Positions 47,731 through 60,942 are shown, counted from the first letter of the stretch. The stretch is DNA of 64,000 nucleotides from Hanleya hanleyi (GCA_036873755.1 JAVTVY010025427.1:38396-102395), one strand, 5' to 3'. The notes: generated from the sequence alone by a model not told the origin. Numbers and translations: made by a program.

Positions 47731-48469
47731 CGACTGCGCATGTGCCACCGAAAGAGGAAATAAAAAGGGACAATGATATAGGTTAGAGAATTCGGAGTTT
47801 CTCCAAATGATACTGGTCGACTGGTGACCGAAATTATTGGACTTTGTGAAATGGTTACCATCAGGGTACACCGTTGTGACTATACTCAGTCATAATTCCT
47901 TGCTGAATCGAGCATCGTTCCTAACAGATAGGGAGCTACAAACATCCAACATTACACAAACGTCAAACTTGAATTCACCAACATACCAAAGCACACGATA
48001 AAAATACAGGCTATCTCTCCTGTCTGTAGTGTTCACGTTATGATCTATGAATCATAGATGGAAGACTGTGAATGACCACAACTCGATTGTATGCGAAAAT
48101 ATCCCATCATTTTTTCCAAACATGACATATATTACGGATGAACTGACAAGGTGAAACATCATATGTGTGATGTTTGAAGTGTGATTTACTTGGTTTCACT
48201 GAGCTTATATACGTCTGGAGGCTATAGTTGTGATCGTGAGTCGTCCAACTTCATCTATATATCATGCAAACGTATTGTGACTGATAACTTTGATAGAGTG
48301 ATGAAGACCTAAAACACTCATGATGAAGAGTCCAGAAGATAGCCCCGACTGCACTGAAATAGTATGTTATTGTGTGGTCAAAGCGACAAAAAGATGAATC
48401 TACAGTACTCGCCGATTGGCTGCACCTCACCAAGAACAAAGACGTCGAAACTCGGCCACAAGTACCTTT

Positions 48470-48680
48470 CTCCAAGCAAATCAAGTACTGAAAAACTTCA
48501 ATTGGCAAAAAGTTCTAGCAAACCTCCAGATTAAATTCGTCATAGTCCCAGCAGACAAAGATCTATTTACTGTACTATTCATATGTAATATTTACTATTA
48601 CCAGATGCTGGTTAAAGAATAGAGTCATCACACCATCATCAAAAACGTCCACTTACTCTAAAGCTGTATTTAATCTGCAC
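48470..48680 (+). pseudogene. Possible Penelope-like RT fragment
   Basis: VLANLQIKFVIVPADKD resembles the I/V-V-I-x-P-A-D-K-G segment at the start of Penelope-like reverse transcriptases. The rest of the domain is not recognisable and frames break quickly. Weak call. Confidence 0.25.
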
Positions 48681-48688
48681 GATGTATT

Positions 48689-48714
48689 TAAGGCTGCCGC
48701 TGTGCGCGCAGCCT
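48689..48714. other. Perfect GC-rich hairpin
   Basis: AAGGCTGC and GCAGCCTT are exact inverses around a 10-base loop (CGCTGTGCGC). Function unknown; no gene end is nearby. Confidence 0.5.
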
Positions 48715-50254
48715 TATTGCATCAGCTTGGTCTCATGGGGGCCCAAATCGCTTTGTCCGCAAGATTGCGAAGAAAAACAAGTTGAGACTTACCGTCACAG
48801 GGCCAAACGTGGAGAAGATATTGGACTAGAAATTCGTAACAATTTGGGCTGTCTCAGATAAACAGAAGTCTGTCTTTGAAGCCCAAATTGTTCGTCTAAA
48901 ATTCTCAACAGGAAGTTCAAAAATAAAATCCAGAAAGGAAAACTGCGCGGAAACGTCTTTGCGCATACTGTAAAATGGACTCTTGCGAGACTTTTACGAG
49001 GGCTGCTTTGAAATGATCTCCCTTTATGTAATTCATCTGCTCGTTGAGGGCGCTGTGGTTAGCGAAAGGCTTGAAAGGCAAAACTAATGGATAACTAAAA
49101 AGAACTGCACTAGATTGACTGGCACTGGCCCATTCTGCCTGTATTTCTATCGACTGTTCATGTCTGGCAACATCAATTTGATAAGTAAACCAGAACAAGC
49201 GGACTGATCGTTTTATTGCGGAGAATAAAAGCTGAATAAAACTTTGTCACTGAGTATTTTAATCGGAAGAAAATCGTGCTTGCCTACACGGGCAGCTATA
49301 AAACACATGAACATGAAGTTCTGATGAACGTTGCGTTGCCCATGCCGATTTTGACTTGCTCCAGACACGCAAACGTTGCACTCGCGAGTTGATTTAATAG
49401 TGAAGGCAACAACAACAACAACAATTATTTTGCTTGATTATTTGTCACGACAATTCAACATTTTCATTTGGGAACTCAACTTATCTCTTGAAGAATTCAC
49501 TATTTATCCACTATAACACAATTTTGTTGCGCGTGTTTGGCGCGCATTTTCCCATCGATAAAAAGCTCAATTGTTTGTGGCAAAACTCAATTTCAAAATT
49601 TCTAAAAAATTAAATTCTTCAAATTCCAGTTTTTAATCTGGGTTACCTAGATGAAAAAGTGACTAAAACCCCCCTGCTGTTATGATATTCAAGAAAATAT
49701 CGTTCCAACAAATTTAATCTCATAATTGAACCTTTTGCTGACATGTTACACTGAACTCCCTAATAGTGGAACAGTCTGGTAAGAGAAATGAGCCCACCGA
49801 GTCGACATCCATCTTAGCTTGCTGATGGCATTTCACGTTTCACTTAACACTGCCCTTAGCTTATCGCTATGATTCGGCATGTATTCCACACGGTGCCACC
49901 TATCAGCCGCAAAGGATATATTTCTGGAGGGACATAATCCTGTTCGAAAGTTGTTCCTGAAGCATTAAGTCACATGCCCGCCGCATTTAAACGAGCCAAA
50001 GAAATTATCTATATTTAAATATTTTGACCTGGGCATCTCAGAAATTTCAGTCTCACTTGAGTGCAGAGGCGCAAGACCGGAGGATTCTATGCGAGACAAA
50101 AACGAAGTTGTGCGAATCAGCTATTTTAGTTCACACTCTAATGGAGCATGCTTCTTTGTTTTTCTTGAGAAAAATCATATTACAAACGACCTTACCTATT
50201 TCAAAAAAATAAAATCGGCAACAGTTCACACGAAAATGATATGCTTTTTATTTT
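48715..50254. other. No gene recognised
   Basis: Short frames only; an (AAC)n run lies near 49410. Confidence 0.35.
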
Positions 50255-50420
50255 GTGATAGGGGTTATTTCGAGGCCCCCCAAGGGATCATTCCCAGTCG
50301 ATGGCTTTCTGGAGGCGTGTCTTCGTTTTATGAATGTGATTGCGCCGTTGTCAGATCTCACGGGACCAATCGGATGTGACCAGTTGGGAAATGCCCTAAT
50401 ATACTCAGATATCACCCATT
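50255..50420 (+). pseudogene. Possible GLTP-like exon fragment
   Basis: A 66-codon frame contains FPVDGFLEACLRFMNVIAPL, then a segment with CDQLGNAL. The order FLEA, hydrophobic helix, GP, D-x-x-GN echoes the start of glycolipid-transfer-protein domains (FLEAxxxxxPxxDxLGxxxxxxxxDxxGN). No further exon is recognisable nearby, and no Kozak or splice evidence decides the limits. It may be chance. Confidence 0.2.
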
Positions 50421-50459
50421 ACTGCATGGCTATGAGCAGAAGTTTCTACGTATGATAAT

Positions 50460-53020
50460 GCCATGCGTTAGGATGATGATCAACATCATGAAGTGAGGAC
50501 ATTGATCTTGGCAATGCAGAGCTAGAGGAAGGAGATAAATCTGTCAATGTCATCAACGTCTCCCGATCGAGAGACGTGTTCAAATTCTACAATGCCTGAA
50601 AAAAATGGAGAAACTAGTTGGAATACATGACAGTATGGTGATAAAAAAAAGTTTCAGTAGGGGTGACAAGCTGAAGCACCAGGAAGACAAGTAAAAAAAA
50701 TAGTTACTTCTGGACGGTAACTTTCAAAAACCTGAACGGATTCTTTGCAAATTTGGTATGTGGATAACTTGTCACAGGATATGACTCGAGATTGCTTTCC
50801 ATGCTGGGTACCGAATGTTAAGGTTCCAACCCAAATCAGTAGTTTTAACGTCGGGAGACATCAGATGCTCTGGTTTTCATTATAATTTTCTCTGAAGCAT
50901 CAAATTAATTAATGGAATAAATTATTAAATTATTGTACTTCGTACATTTCATCCTGTTATGACTGTCAAAGATAACTAAAACATTACACATAAAACAACC
51001 TATACACATGATCAAATTTTGGGAAATAGGAAAAACTATGTATTTCTAAATATCACAGTCAAACATCAAAACCATAAAATCACACAGATAACGGCAGCTT
51101 TTCGAAGTCCACGAGTTCTAGTTAACATCCACAATTATATGCAACATTGGAAGGGTGATGAAAAACGATGCCGGAGGACTAATAAGAGGTCGCATGACCC
51201 AACAGACAAATGTACTAAAACATCACAAGAATCAAATGTAATCCCTGTGATGATTTGTAATCCAGCCACGCTTTGATTGAAGATGTTCATGCGGATATAT
51301 TGAATTGACATAACCACAAGCCCTCTAGCACCGGCTTGAGCGGTATTAAATACAAATATTTCAGAACCATGGTGTAATAGCTCTATGGAGTCATCTGTTG
51401 GGAAATGATGAACTATGTGACCGCCAGATATTAATTAACGGCCCAAACGAGGGAGTTCTTATTGAATGCAAGTTCGTATTCATAACAAATACCTATGAGG
51501 CCCGACGCTAACAAAGCGCTTCAGTCTCCACCATCAAAAAACTAACTGTTTTTGGTTATATTGTTCTCCCTAAAACAATAATCTGTTTTTCTGTAACGAA
51601 TAAACCTAATATTCTAATTTCTTTGCTCAGATAAAAACACCCTATTGTTCTCATTCTGACGTTCTCATAGCAAAATAATAAAGTTGTTGCCGTAATAAAT
51701 TAGACCATTATTCTGATAATAAACAATAATTATTTTCTGTTCTGTTTAATTCAGTCGTTTGCGAGTGTATTTCAAGGTATGGAATGTTACATCAGAAAGT
51801 ATCACCAACAGATATGCCGAAGAATACTCAGTTCTATGAATACTGTCTGAACATTTCATTTCATGCTTTCAGAGTAGATACAAGATCATTACTGATATGA
51901 AATATGTGAGAGTCTAGTTTAGATGAAATATCCCTGGATGATAAAAGATCAGTACGATGCTTAGCGTCGACTAAGATCATACTACAGCATCCAGTTGATT
52001 TAGTTCCTATGACTTCTAGACATGCTCTTAGATCTTGTCTTACATATCTTACAAATTGGCAAATGAGTTTCTGGTAATGGACTCAAATTACGAGTAAGTA
52101 CATTCATCAAACACAAATTAAATTTAAGTGACCATGATACGAATATATTCCTTTTGAAGCCATCGTTCGACCTCTTCGCAGGAACAATACATGACAGTCA
52201 TCGTGTGCAGTTCGACAGTGGTCCGCCACAGCACAATAGGATGACACAAGGCGTTCCGCAGTCCAGTCGAAATCAGCACAAAGTTACATAACACAATTAT
52301 TTGATGTATATATCTCACTACTGGAGGCCATAACATGGATATGATTTTACATCACAAATCTTAAAGAGATCTCAGCAGCAAAACCCACTTTGCTATATAA
52401 TGAACATATAATAGTTTCTTGAATGGCAGTGCTTCAATAGATTCTGTGGTACCGAAAAGACATCACTGATACGATATTTTATCCCACTGAATTTAAAACT
52501 GTTTCAGCCGTATAATATAATTTATGTCAGCAATCATTTTAGCTCATATGAACATATTGAGATAGTACAATGGCGTTCACACGGTCACTAGTCCCGGGTT
52601 TTATTATTATATTGGATAGGAGCAGACAATCCCTCAGAGAAGAGCGCCCCATCTCTCCTCAGCGGAGTCTGGCTGTTTTTAAACAAACAGTAGTGTTGTG
52701 CCACGGAGTATTTTCTTGTTTGGCCTAATTTTGTGTCGTTTTTCATTAGTTTTCTTAGGTGCCGAACCCGCATTTTGCTCCATTTAATGCAACTGTTGGA
52801 CCCAATCTCTGATATACTATAAGTTACAGTAGTGGATGGTTCTCATGCGGCAGAACAATAAGTGCCTGGGAAGCATACGTCTGTAACATAGCACACAGTG
52901 ATGTCAGCACAAACAGCGAAAACGAATATGTTGTCCTGATTTTCAGCTCAAAGCAAATTCGTTTATATAATATGAAAAGAGAAAGATCGATTTATTGAGG
53001 TGCATTCATTAGTATCTGAA
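50460..53020. other. No gene recognised
   Basis: AT-rich with scattered short frames and no domain, splice or repeat structure that I can support. Confidence 0.35.
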
Positions 53021-53026
53021 TAAGAA

Positions 53027-53098
53027 ATATAGCCCCAATATAGCCCCAATAGAGCTTCAATATATCCCCAATATAGCCCCAATATATTTCAAAATACA
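53027..53098. repeat. Short tandem repeat, ATAGCCCCAAT type
   Basis: About six imperfect copies of an 11-12-bp unit (AATATAGCCCCA, AATAGAGCTTCA, AATATATCCCCA). Confidence 0.85.
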
Positions 53099-53119
53099 AA
53101 AAGGAATACACCACGGCAA

Positions 53120-53185
53120 CATTGGAAGAACTCCACATTACAAAACCAGGATCTTACCACTGAGCCACACTGCAATCACTAAACT
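53120..53185 (-). repeat. Possible tRNA-derived SINE head
   Basis: The minus strand reads GTGTGGCTCAGTGGTAAGAT followed by CCTGGTTTTGTAATGTGGAG, which matches an A-box and anticodon-arm-like layout of tRNA-derived SINEs. The B-box region is not convincing (TTCTTCC in place of GGTTCGAATCC), so it is not a functional tRNA. Confidence 0.3.
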
Positions 53186-53199
53186 TGCGTGCTTCGCAT

Positions 53200-54512
53200 T
53201 ATCCCGATGGGCGTTGAATGTATTTTCACCAAATCTCTCTCAACGATATTTTGTTGTATTAACTTTACAAAAATATGATTGCGCTAACCAAAATAACATT
53301 TCAGGCAGAATATATTATCGTTGTCAACGGAATGCTGGAATGATTTTGGTTAGCGGAATCCTTTTTGTCTAATGAGAATTCCCACGTGAAAGACACCAAT
53401 AAATGAAACAAATGATTGTCGAGCATATTTTATATGCTCATAAAACAATTCTTATGTATGAAAAGAAATCCGTTTTCGCAGCATGACAGTATAATTTGTT
53501 GTACGTTTGTTCGTATAAGTTGAGAAACGAGTGCACCTCAAGAGGGTTTTGTATACTGATGGAACTCCTATGAAAAGGATGGCTTAGGCCATACCATGCA
53601 ATGGCATGAGGGAAATGGCATATGTCATTCTAATTGGAACTCTAATCCATTCAAAGCAGAACACTAACCTTGGCACGGTGTATCCCATTTGGATAATCGG
53701 CATATGCCATTACTAGCAAGGAACTCCTGCCCTAATTTCAAGAAGCTCCATAAGACTGGTATAACTATTCCGATAACACGGAGAACCACCGTCACAGCGC
53801 AGATTGTTGCGCTGATACGGTCTGGATGGTGGTGGTCTGAATGGTGAAGGTCCGGCGTGTGTGGTTTGAATGGTGGTGGCTTAAATAGTGGTGAGTGGAA
53901 TGCCATTACAAGAGGCTATGGTAGATCATTTCCAAATATGGAAAACAAAAGTAATAGTGTCAGTAATAATTTAACGAAAATGGACAAAAAATTTCGATGC
54001 TGACACATGACAAATTGAGCGAGATTCTCCCTTCGTGTATTTTGTGGCTGCTTGTATAAACATCTATCTTTTCACAAGACTTTGATGGAATTTGTGAGTA
54101 AGAGAAACGCCTTGCAATGACAATCTGTGAACTACGCTTTGTTTTGCTCAGTACTACTCCATGTCCCGGGTTCTTCAGATTTGTTCTTACCCTTGGCCAT
54201 TCTGTTAAGTTTCTCACATTTCAGGTCCAAAGCTACATTTCATCAGCTGGAATCCTTACGGAAAATGGTCCCGAGAAAATGAGATCTTATCACTTATATT
54301 AGGTCGAGGAAATCGTGCTCCTACTCCATAACGCGAGACTGACAGTGTGACATTTCGAAACCTTCCACATTACGGCCGAGAAGAAGGCTACGTTCTGTAG
54401 ATTGCCGTAAGGCATATTTCATCCCTCAAACGCAGTCAGGAGTATGAACATACGTTATGGTGTAACCAAAACAGATATATGAGCATCCAATTTATTCATT
54501 CTTCTGTAAAGT
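53200..54512. other. No gene recognised
   Basis: GGTGGTGGTCTGAATGGTG-type purine-rich short repeats occur near 53826-53895; otherwise nothing. Confidence 0.35.
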
Positions 54513-54590
54513 ACACTGAATGCATTCTCCATCTCTCTCGTGTGCAGATACACTGAATACATTCTCCATCTCTCTCGTGTGCAGATACAC
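54513..54590. repeat. 37-bp tandem duplication
   Basis: ACACTGAATGCATTCTCCAT and ACACTGAATACATTCTCCAT begin two copies 37 bp apart, each continuing CTCTCTCGTGTGCAGAT. Confidence 0.85.
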
Positions 54591-55188
54591 GTTTTCTGGA
54601 TCAATCTAAATGAATACAGATAGAATTCGCATGTGCGATGCTTGTTTCGACCCACTGCAGTCAGCGAGTGATACACCGCCAGCTTAGGAGGTTCCTGTTA
54701 CAAAACTGCAGTCAGATATTGATACACCGAGGTTCCGGTTACAAACTCTGACATTGGGAGAAGGCATCAGGCATTCTCACTTTCAACTGATATAAAGTCA
54801 ACCAACGGACGGAACTGGTGACAGCGAGATATATGTTACACATTTTCCACCGCAGACAGTGACTTGGATATCATGTCTAAAGCGTGATGAAGTAGTTTAC
54901 CATGTCGACGGATCGAATAACAGTCCATTTAATATTAGGTCGCAGGCTTCACAGATGCTGACCCAGACGATTTCATTTTTGGGAACAATACGTTAAACCC
55001 AGACTTCCTCTCCACGTTCTTTCGCAGTTTGACCGGCTTCCATGCAAGCTGCATATCTGATGGATGGTATATTCCGATATACTTAACGACAAAGAGAGAA
55101 TCTCAGCGCTGAAATTTTTCGCACGGACGGGAAAAGTCAGTTATAAGTTACAATTTTCCTAAAAAAACGTAGACCATAATTGCTAAAA

Positions 55189-55335
55189 ATGAAGACATTT
55201 TTGGCTGTTTGCTGTCTGTTACAGCTTGGATTTAACAACGGTGCAGTGGTAAATCAAACTGAGGGAACAACATCTGATGCCGCTGGGCCTTTGGTCGAAG
55301 ACATAGGAGCTCAATATGACGTCGATGTGAAGAGG
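55189..55335 (+). CDS. Lipocalin gene, exon 1 (signal peptide and N-terminus)
   Basis: ATG in good context (AAAAATGA) starts MKTFLAVCCLLQLGFNNGAV, a clear secretory leader of about 20 residues. It is followed by an NQT glycosylation site, an acidic linker and YDVDVKR, the segment that precedes the lipocalin core. The exon ends in phase 0 at AGG|GTAAGA. A TTATAAG lies about 50 bp upstream and may serve as a TATA element. The product is a secreted extracellular carrier of small hydrophobic ligands, by family knowledge; the actual ligand cannot be told from sequence. Confidence 0.85.
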
Positions 55336-57105
55336 GTAAGACAGAGATTCAACTTCATTACTATGAATATCAACCAGTCACCACTGATCTTTTTGGGCGT
55401 ATATTTGCAACATGATATCTCTAAGGCATGCATGTTAGGCCAAAAATCGGTATTTTGTTTCTGATAAATGTGCGCCTCGCCCAGTGCGATATTTAAATCC
55501 ATCTCCATTAAGTCGGTGACAGTGAGTGAAAGTGCAAAATTATCTCTGAAACTCTCATTTGAAATAATCATTTTGAAGAATGGCCACGCGCTAAGACAGT
55601 CTCTTTTCCATTGTTGTCGTCACTATCTAGAGATTGACACTTTCCCTCGTGAATTTCACCCCCAGCCCATCCCCCTCTTCCAGGAAGTGCTTCTGCTGTT
55701 CGCAGTAGTATACCAACTGAAATTGTTTATTACGTGTACCGGTATCACTACACTCCGATATCAGCTTGTCTCACTACGTTGTTCCCCCGCTGATTCAAAC
55801 CGCATGATATTAATCTATTGGCCGCTAGAGGCGCTTTATCTGCGTTATCCAATCGTTTTGCTGTAAATGTTAGTTCATTTCGATTTCATGATATTAACAG
55901 TGATTGGTATCTGGACACGTGATACTACGGTCAAACATACGAACTGACAAATTCGATGTCTGGTATAATGTTTTTTGGAACTGTATGAGGCTGCTGGCAC
56001 ATTTGATAGATCATTTCAGATGGTTTGAACCAAAAAAAAAGTTTGTTATGAAAATCCTGACACGTGAAATCTGTACTATGGCTATCCCTTTGATTTCGGA
56101 CACTGAGATAAGCAATACTTAAAATACCATTTATAAAATCGATTACCATTGGTCCTCAGTAATTGGGTGTTCAAAGCTCCCCCTATTAGACAGCAGGGAA
56201 TATTTGGCGGTACGGATCAGCAGGAACAAAGAGAGTAAGGGACGTAGTGGGACAAGCTGGTATATGTGTATACGCTATCACAAACATCCATTGATATATC
56301 GTAATACAATTCCTTACATTTTCCACGAAGAACGTTTAGAATCTGAGGACAATGCTTGACCGACATCGTGTCACTTGATAAGGATATCAATTATGTGAAA
56401 GCAGTTCACATGTCATTAATATTAGACTTCAGGTCATTGTCGTGTGTTATCCTTTCCACGTGGGGAGCGTCTGACTGATTTGTGTGAAATTCGATATCTG
56501 CTTGTTGAGTACATTCGGGTCGCTACAACATCTGTATTATGGCTTGCAGATCTAGTGTATCTCTCACTATGAAGTGATATCTCTTACATGTACTTCATCG
56601 TATACTGATAACCTTCGGTCTTAAATGAGCGATTCACCCACTTCAGAAATGCTATCAATTTAATACATTTGCTACTACTATTAAGAACTCCGAGACACAA
56701 CACGAAAACCTTCCACCACGTTTAGGACGGGTTGTAAAAACTGAAATTCCAAACAAGTACGACAAATGATGGCTGGCGAAAGATGAGGCAGTCATTGGTT
56801 GACGCAACCCACGTGGTGTTTATTGCAAGACGCCAGGACGGGGATTTCCAGCACCTCCCTGACGAAGCAACCGCAAGTAGGACTACGTCATTCTATTTTC
56901 AAAACGGACGTTCTCGCGGCACAAGTCAGCCTGACTCGTCTAAATACGAGCCCATCATATCTCAACATACGACTGTGAACATGTAGTATAGTATTTAGTT
57001 GAGAATCAAGTAGGATTCCTCTGGTGTTAGCGTTGTGAGGTTTTAAACGTCATCAGGTTCCAGGTCTATTCTCCATGAACAGCATTTATTTTTCCTTATT
57101 CGTAG

Positions 57106-57236
57106 ATGTTGGGAGTCTGGTACGAAGTGTATAGGACACCACAATACCGAGAAATCGGGGGTGTTACACAGTCGAAAGTGCGATACTACGACCGGGGACC
57201 TGACGGAACATTCAACATGCACTTTACCGGTACTAT
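57106..57236 (+). CDS. Lipocalin gene, exon 2 (GxW motif)
   Basis: Acceptor TTCCTTATTCGTAG, then phase 0: MLGVWYEVYRTPQY provides the G-x-W lipocalin motif in the apolipoprotein-D style (LGxWYExxRxP). KVRYYDRGPDGTFNMHFTGT forms the next strands. The exon ends in phase 2 at the canonical donor GTACGT (57237). Confidence 0.85.
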
Positions 57237-58123
57237 GTACGTACAATATACTCAAGTTTACATGACTACATATTAAGGTCAAAATCAACTTGGGTTATTG
57301 TTGTAATAGATTTTATACTAATCACGAACAATTGAAATATCTCGCAAATGACTTGTAATAGAGATATGAAACTTTGTATTAGTATTATATTATTTGGATT
57401 CTTGTGGCTGTTTATGTGACTGTATATGCAAAATATTACAATGAAAAACAATTCAATTTTTTTTGTCAATTTTGACAGCGCACCAGATCTCAATTTTGGA
57501 AATTTATGCCTGTAACTTCAATATGGGGAAGAAAAAGTATGACCAGTTATTTTCAAAATATCTATTTCAGGAAAAGCTTTCCACATTATGTAGATGTGTT
57601 CTATAATGCGTAAATAATTCTTACAGGGGAAAAAAATGAAAATGAAGTGCTAACTGAACACTATAATAGCTTCACATTTGTCACTGATAGGGTTATATAT
57701 GGGGATTCTTATCCCCAAAATTAAGATATGGTGCCCCAAATAAATATATTTTATAGAAATATTTGGTAAAATCAGAGTTTCAGTGCAAGAACTAGATGTG
57801 AGATATTGCAATTTTTGAAGACGGCTATCAAATATATTAGCAAAAACAATGGTTCACTTGGATTTGCCCTTAAAACAGAAATGCAGCATGGAAAATGAGT
57901 CTGAATGGAATTGGGATGAAATGTGCTTGGCTGGCAAGCAACTGTAATGTTTTCCCTGGTCTGGTATGAGAAGTGGCATCTGTCCCCCTGAAACATGTTG
58001 TCCTCCTTCTAATTTTCATTAGCAAAAGTACATGGGAAAATCTGAGCCTAGGAGAACAGCGTAACTAGAACATTACCCCTATGATGATTGTGGTACTGTG
58101 TTCACCTTTCTCAACTCCTACAG

Positions 58124-58261
58124 CCACAAGGCACCACTTCTGGGATCATATCACACGGCACGGACGCACTCACTCACAGAGAACTCCTTTCATGCTGCTA
58201 CCACGCAGTGGCACGGCTCCTTTTACATCTTATATGTGCCCCCGCGCAGTTTGGGCTACAT
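58124..58261 (+). CDS. Possible cassette exon within lipocalin intron 2
   Basis: After a good acceptor (TTCTCAACTCCTACAG) a 138-nt open stretch can be framed by the GTACAT at 58262. It is phase 2 at both ends, so it could be included or skipped without changing the lipocalin frame. It encodes HKAPLLGSYH..., ending WHGSFYILYVPPRSLGYM, whose FYILYV resembles the lipocalin strand before the TDY motif. The donor is poor, and other frames here are also open because of GC content. Speculative. Confidence 0.2.
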
Positions 58262-58759
58262 GTACATCATATAGGGGAGACAATCCGTCCTGGGGGCATT
58301 TTAGCTTTACTCAGGCTGTCCCATGTCGATCAAGGTCAATGGCGCGAAACGACTTCTCCGACGACTGACGGACCGTAACATATCTGTCAGTTAGCCTTCA
58401 GCTGAAATATGAGAATAACGGGATTTCTCAGAACATCTGTACGCTTGATATACACTGTCCCACTGAGTGAACTGACTGACGAAGTGTGATGACCTCTCAT
58501 TACTCTCTTAGTAAGAAAAAGAAAAAGACTTAAGTTAAGTGAATTTCACTCAGGTTGATTGGGATCAATTTCCATTCGTATTTGATTGAAATTATGCCCA
58601 CCCTACCAAACTTTCTACCTTATCTCCGGAACGACGAACAACTGAAGGCTGACCCTCGGCGACTTTTTAATTTATCACACTGGGGGTCATCTTGAGACTA
58701 TTTGCATATATAACCCCCGTGTAGAGGATCATGGTTGAATTCAAGATGGTGGCCATGTG

Positions 58760-59105
58760 GGATACCAAAAATTTATGTTTTCGTCATTTTTATTCAAAAT
58801 TCCTGCTTTTCTTCGAAAGAAAATTGTTCAGAATTTATTTTATTTCACATCAGACTATAATTTACTAATTTATTATGCAGTATTTTTAAAAGAAAACACA
58901 TAAAATCTGACCTAAAATGCAACCAAAAATCCCTGTTTTAAGATGTCACTGTGACGCCATCAAAGCGACCATCTTGGATTTTTTTCACATTTTCTGGTAC
59001 AGCCTGACCCAAGAATATAGTGTGGTAAGTTTCAGATCTCTATCTCAAGGGTAAGAACAAAAATTGGGGGGGGGGTCAAAATGGCTCCTGCCATATAGGG
59101 TTAAA
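58760..59105 (+). repeat. Dispersed repeat with G-rich tract, copy 2
   Basis: Partner of 18790-19325 in the same orientation. It ends GCCATATAGGGTTAAAA, as copy 1 ends GCCATATAGGGTCAAA. Confidence 0.6.
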
Positions 59106-59585
59106 ACAATAAACGTTTGCGTGAGGGGAATAGTTAGACATGCCTGGAGAGGCGAGGTAGTAGAAATAAGTTTAAATTGACATCAATTGCCTCTAGTAAT
59201 TCATACTCGGAACTTCGGGGTCCTGCGTTCGAGCGTCATAGTTTTTGCACGGCCGTGGTACAGCCGCCTCACGGGTATTATTTTGCTAGTTATATGGGCC
59301 TACGAAGTTGCTTCCTCTCTACAAGCAGGCGTCAGATTCGACATTCATTATTCAGCCGTCGTCCATAAAAGAATTTTCGCGTCAATAATCGAAAGACCTT
59401 TGTGGAATGCATGAATTCCAAATGTGTATAAAATAAAAACAATAACAACACTAGATGACATCTTCCCAATATCAATACAGGCTATTTTCAAATTACTGGT
59501 TTACATGAACTATCATGCATCCAGTTGGATAAACTGCACAGTTTTAGGTAAACTCTATAAAACAATGTGGCATATTCTTTTTCAG

Positions 59586-59695
59586 CAACGGAACGTGCCG
59601 ACCTACAAAGAAGGCATACACCAAGCCGAGGTGCCAAGAAGGAGGACCGGCTGTATATTTCACCCGACTCATCGGTACAACTGAAACACCATGGG
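59586..59695 (+). CDS. Lipocalin gene, exon 3
   Basis: Acceptor CATATTCTTTTTCAG. The first base completes the split codon from exon 2, giving Ile. Then NGTCRPTKKAYTKPRCQEGG and AVYFTRLIGTTETPW follow, matching the lipocalin region with a paired cysteine and the strand before the DY motif. The donor is G|GTGGGT at 59696, phase 1. An NGT glycosylation site is present. Confidence 0.75.
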
Positions 59696-60720
59696 GTGGG
59701 TGAATGTCTTGTTGACTTCTAGAAATATAATTATTTCCAATTTCGTATATCTATCAATATAACCTCTGCGGTATAACCAATGCAATGATTCTCGCCCATG
59801 TGACTTTCATGATAAGAAGCAAAGATATAATCTTATGAAATACTGTTGGCCAGCTAGACATACTGTAAGCAGCACATGAAATATATAACAAGCAAGCGTC
59901 AGATCCCAAATTCAATATTTATCCCTCGTCCATAACATAATTTCCGCGTCAATAATCGAAATACTTATGTCGTATGACAGCACCAATTCCAAATGTGTAT
60001 GAAATAAAACTAATAAAAAAAATAGTTCCTACAACAAAGAAGCGGCCAACAGTGTTCAATGATTCAGTCTCATCCCTGAGACAAGATAATGCTCTTTTAA
60101 TAAAATCCTAACAACTGACCAATATTCTTTATCTAAATGAATTTCCAAGTCGTTTTCCAGAGTACGTATCTCCGTCACGCTTTGGATGTGGTTGTTCAGT
60201 CGAACATCATGCACATAATATTTAAATTGATCTAGCCCCGTTACGAAACGTAGTGCCAGAGATCTGACACGCTACAGTCGTGCAATTGAACATTATCACT
60301 ATTTCAAATAGTGGAGATGAGCTATTCTGTACTGGATCTGACGTGGAATTGCGGACTCAACGTATCTAACACCTATTCAAATAAATGTTCTGTATCGTTT
60401 ATCCATGATAATCTTGGGGGACCGGGTGAAAATACAACATTTTTCATACATTACATTTGTATCTTCAAAAGCTAATATAATGGATACATTCTACAGTGGA
60501 ATACATACAGATACATTAGAGATACTACCCTGACCTGTATTAATTTAATCAAACGTTTTTGTCAGTGCGAAATACATGTAAGTGTATTTCCGAACTTCCT
60601 GTTATGCCTGTTGAACAAACGTCGCTTGTGAGACATTGATGGTGCTGTGTCCCTCTTTCTTGGGGCATGTCAGGGACCGACCAATCATTATTCGAAATCA
60701 ACTGTTATATTTCTTTACAG

Positions 60721-60942
60721 CCGAGATGAGAATATTATACACCGATTACAACGTGGCTTTGGAGTTTTACTGTATTGTCCAATCCAATGGGAGATGTCTA
60801 CCAGATTTGTCGTTGGCCGCTATCACAGTTCGAGATTGGGATAGTAACATCGTTGAACCAAAGGTTTTGGACTTTTTGAAGGAATTGTTGTACAACCAAA
60901 CTGGGATTGCGCCCTCGGATCTCAAGCCAACGGTTAGGGAAG
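60721..60942 (+). CDS. Lipocalin gene, exon 4 (TDY motif and C-terminal helix)
   Basis: Acceptor TTATATTTCTTTACAG; phase 1 joins to exon 3 without loss of frame. MRILYTDYNVALEFYC carries the lipocalin TDY motif. AAITVRDWDSNIVEPKVLDF covers the third conserved region and the start of the C-terminal helix, which continues FLKELLYNQTGIAPSDLKPT. An NQT site is present. The donor GAAG|GTAGTT is phase 1. In ordinary lipocalins the protein ends soon after this helix; here coding continues into exon 5. Confidence 0.85.

Larger units (their letters stand above)
57237..59585. other. Lipocalin intron 2
   Basis: Holds a G-tract dispersed repeat at 58760-59105 and a possible cassette exon at 58124-58261; otherwise non-coding. 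Confidence 0.6.

Noticed and set aside
48120..48215. TATATAAG followed by ATG (MMFHLVSSS...) on the minus strand, considered as a seventh first exon
   Set aside because: The available donor is phase 0 and weak, unlike the phase-1 donors of the other six, and the leader is not clearly hydrophobic.
52124..52336. 70-codon minus frame with cysteines, considered as a receptor ectodomain piece
   Set aside because: No residue pattern shared with the receptor ectodomain at 5-8 kb.
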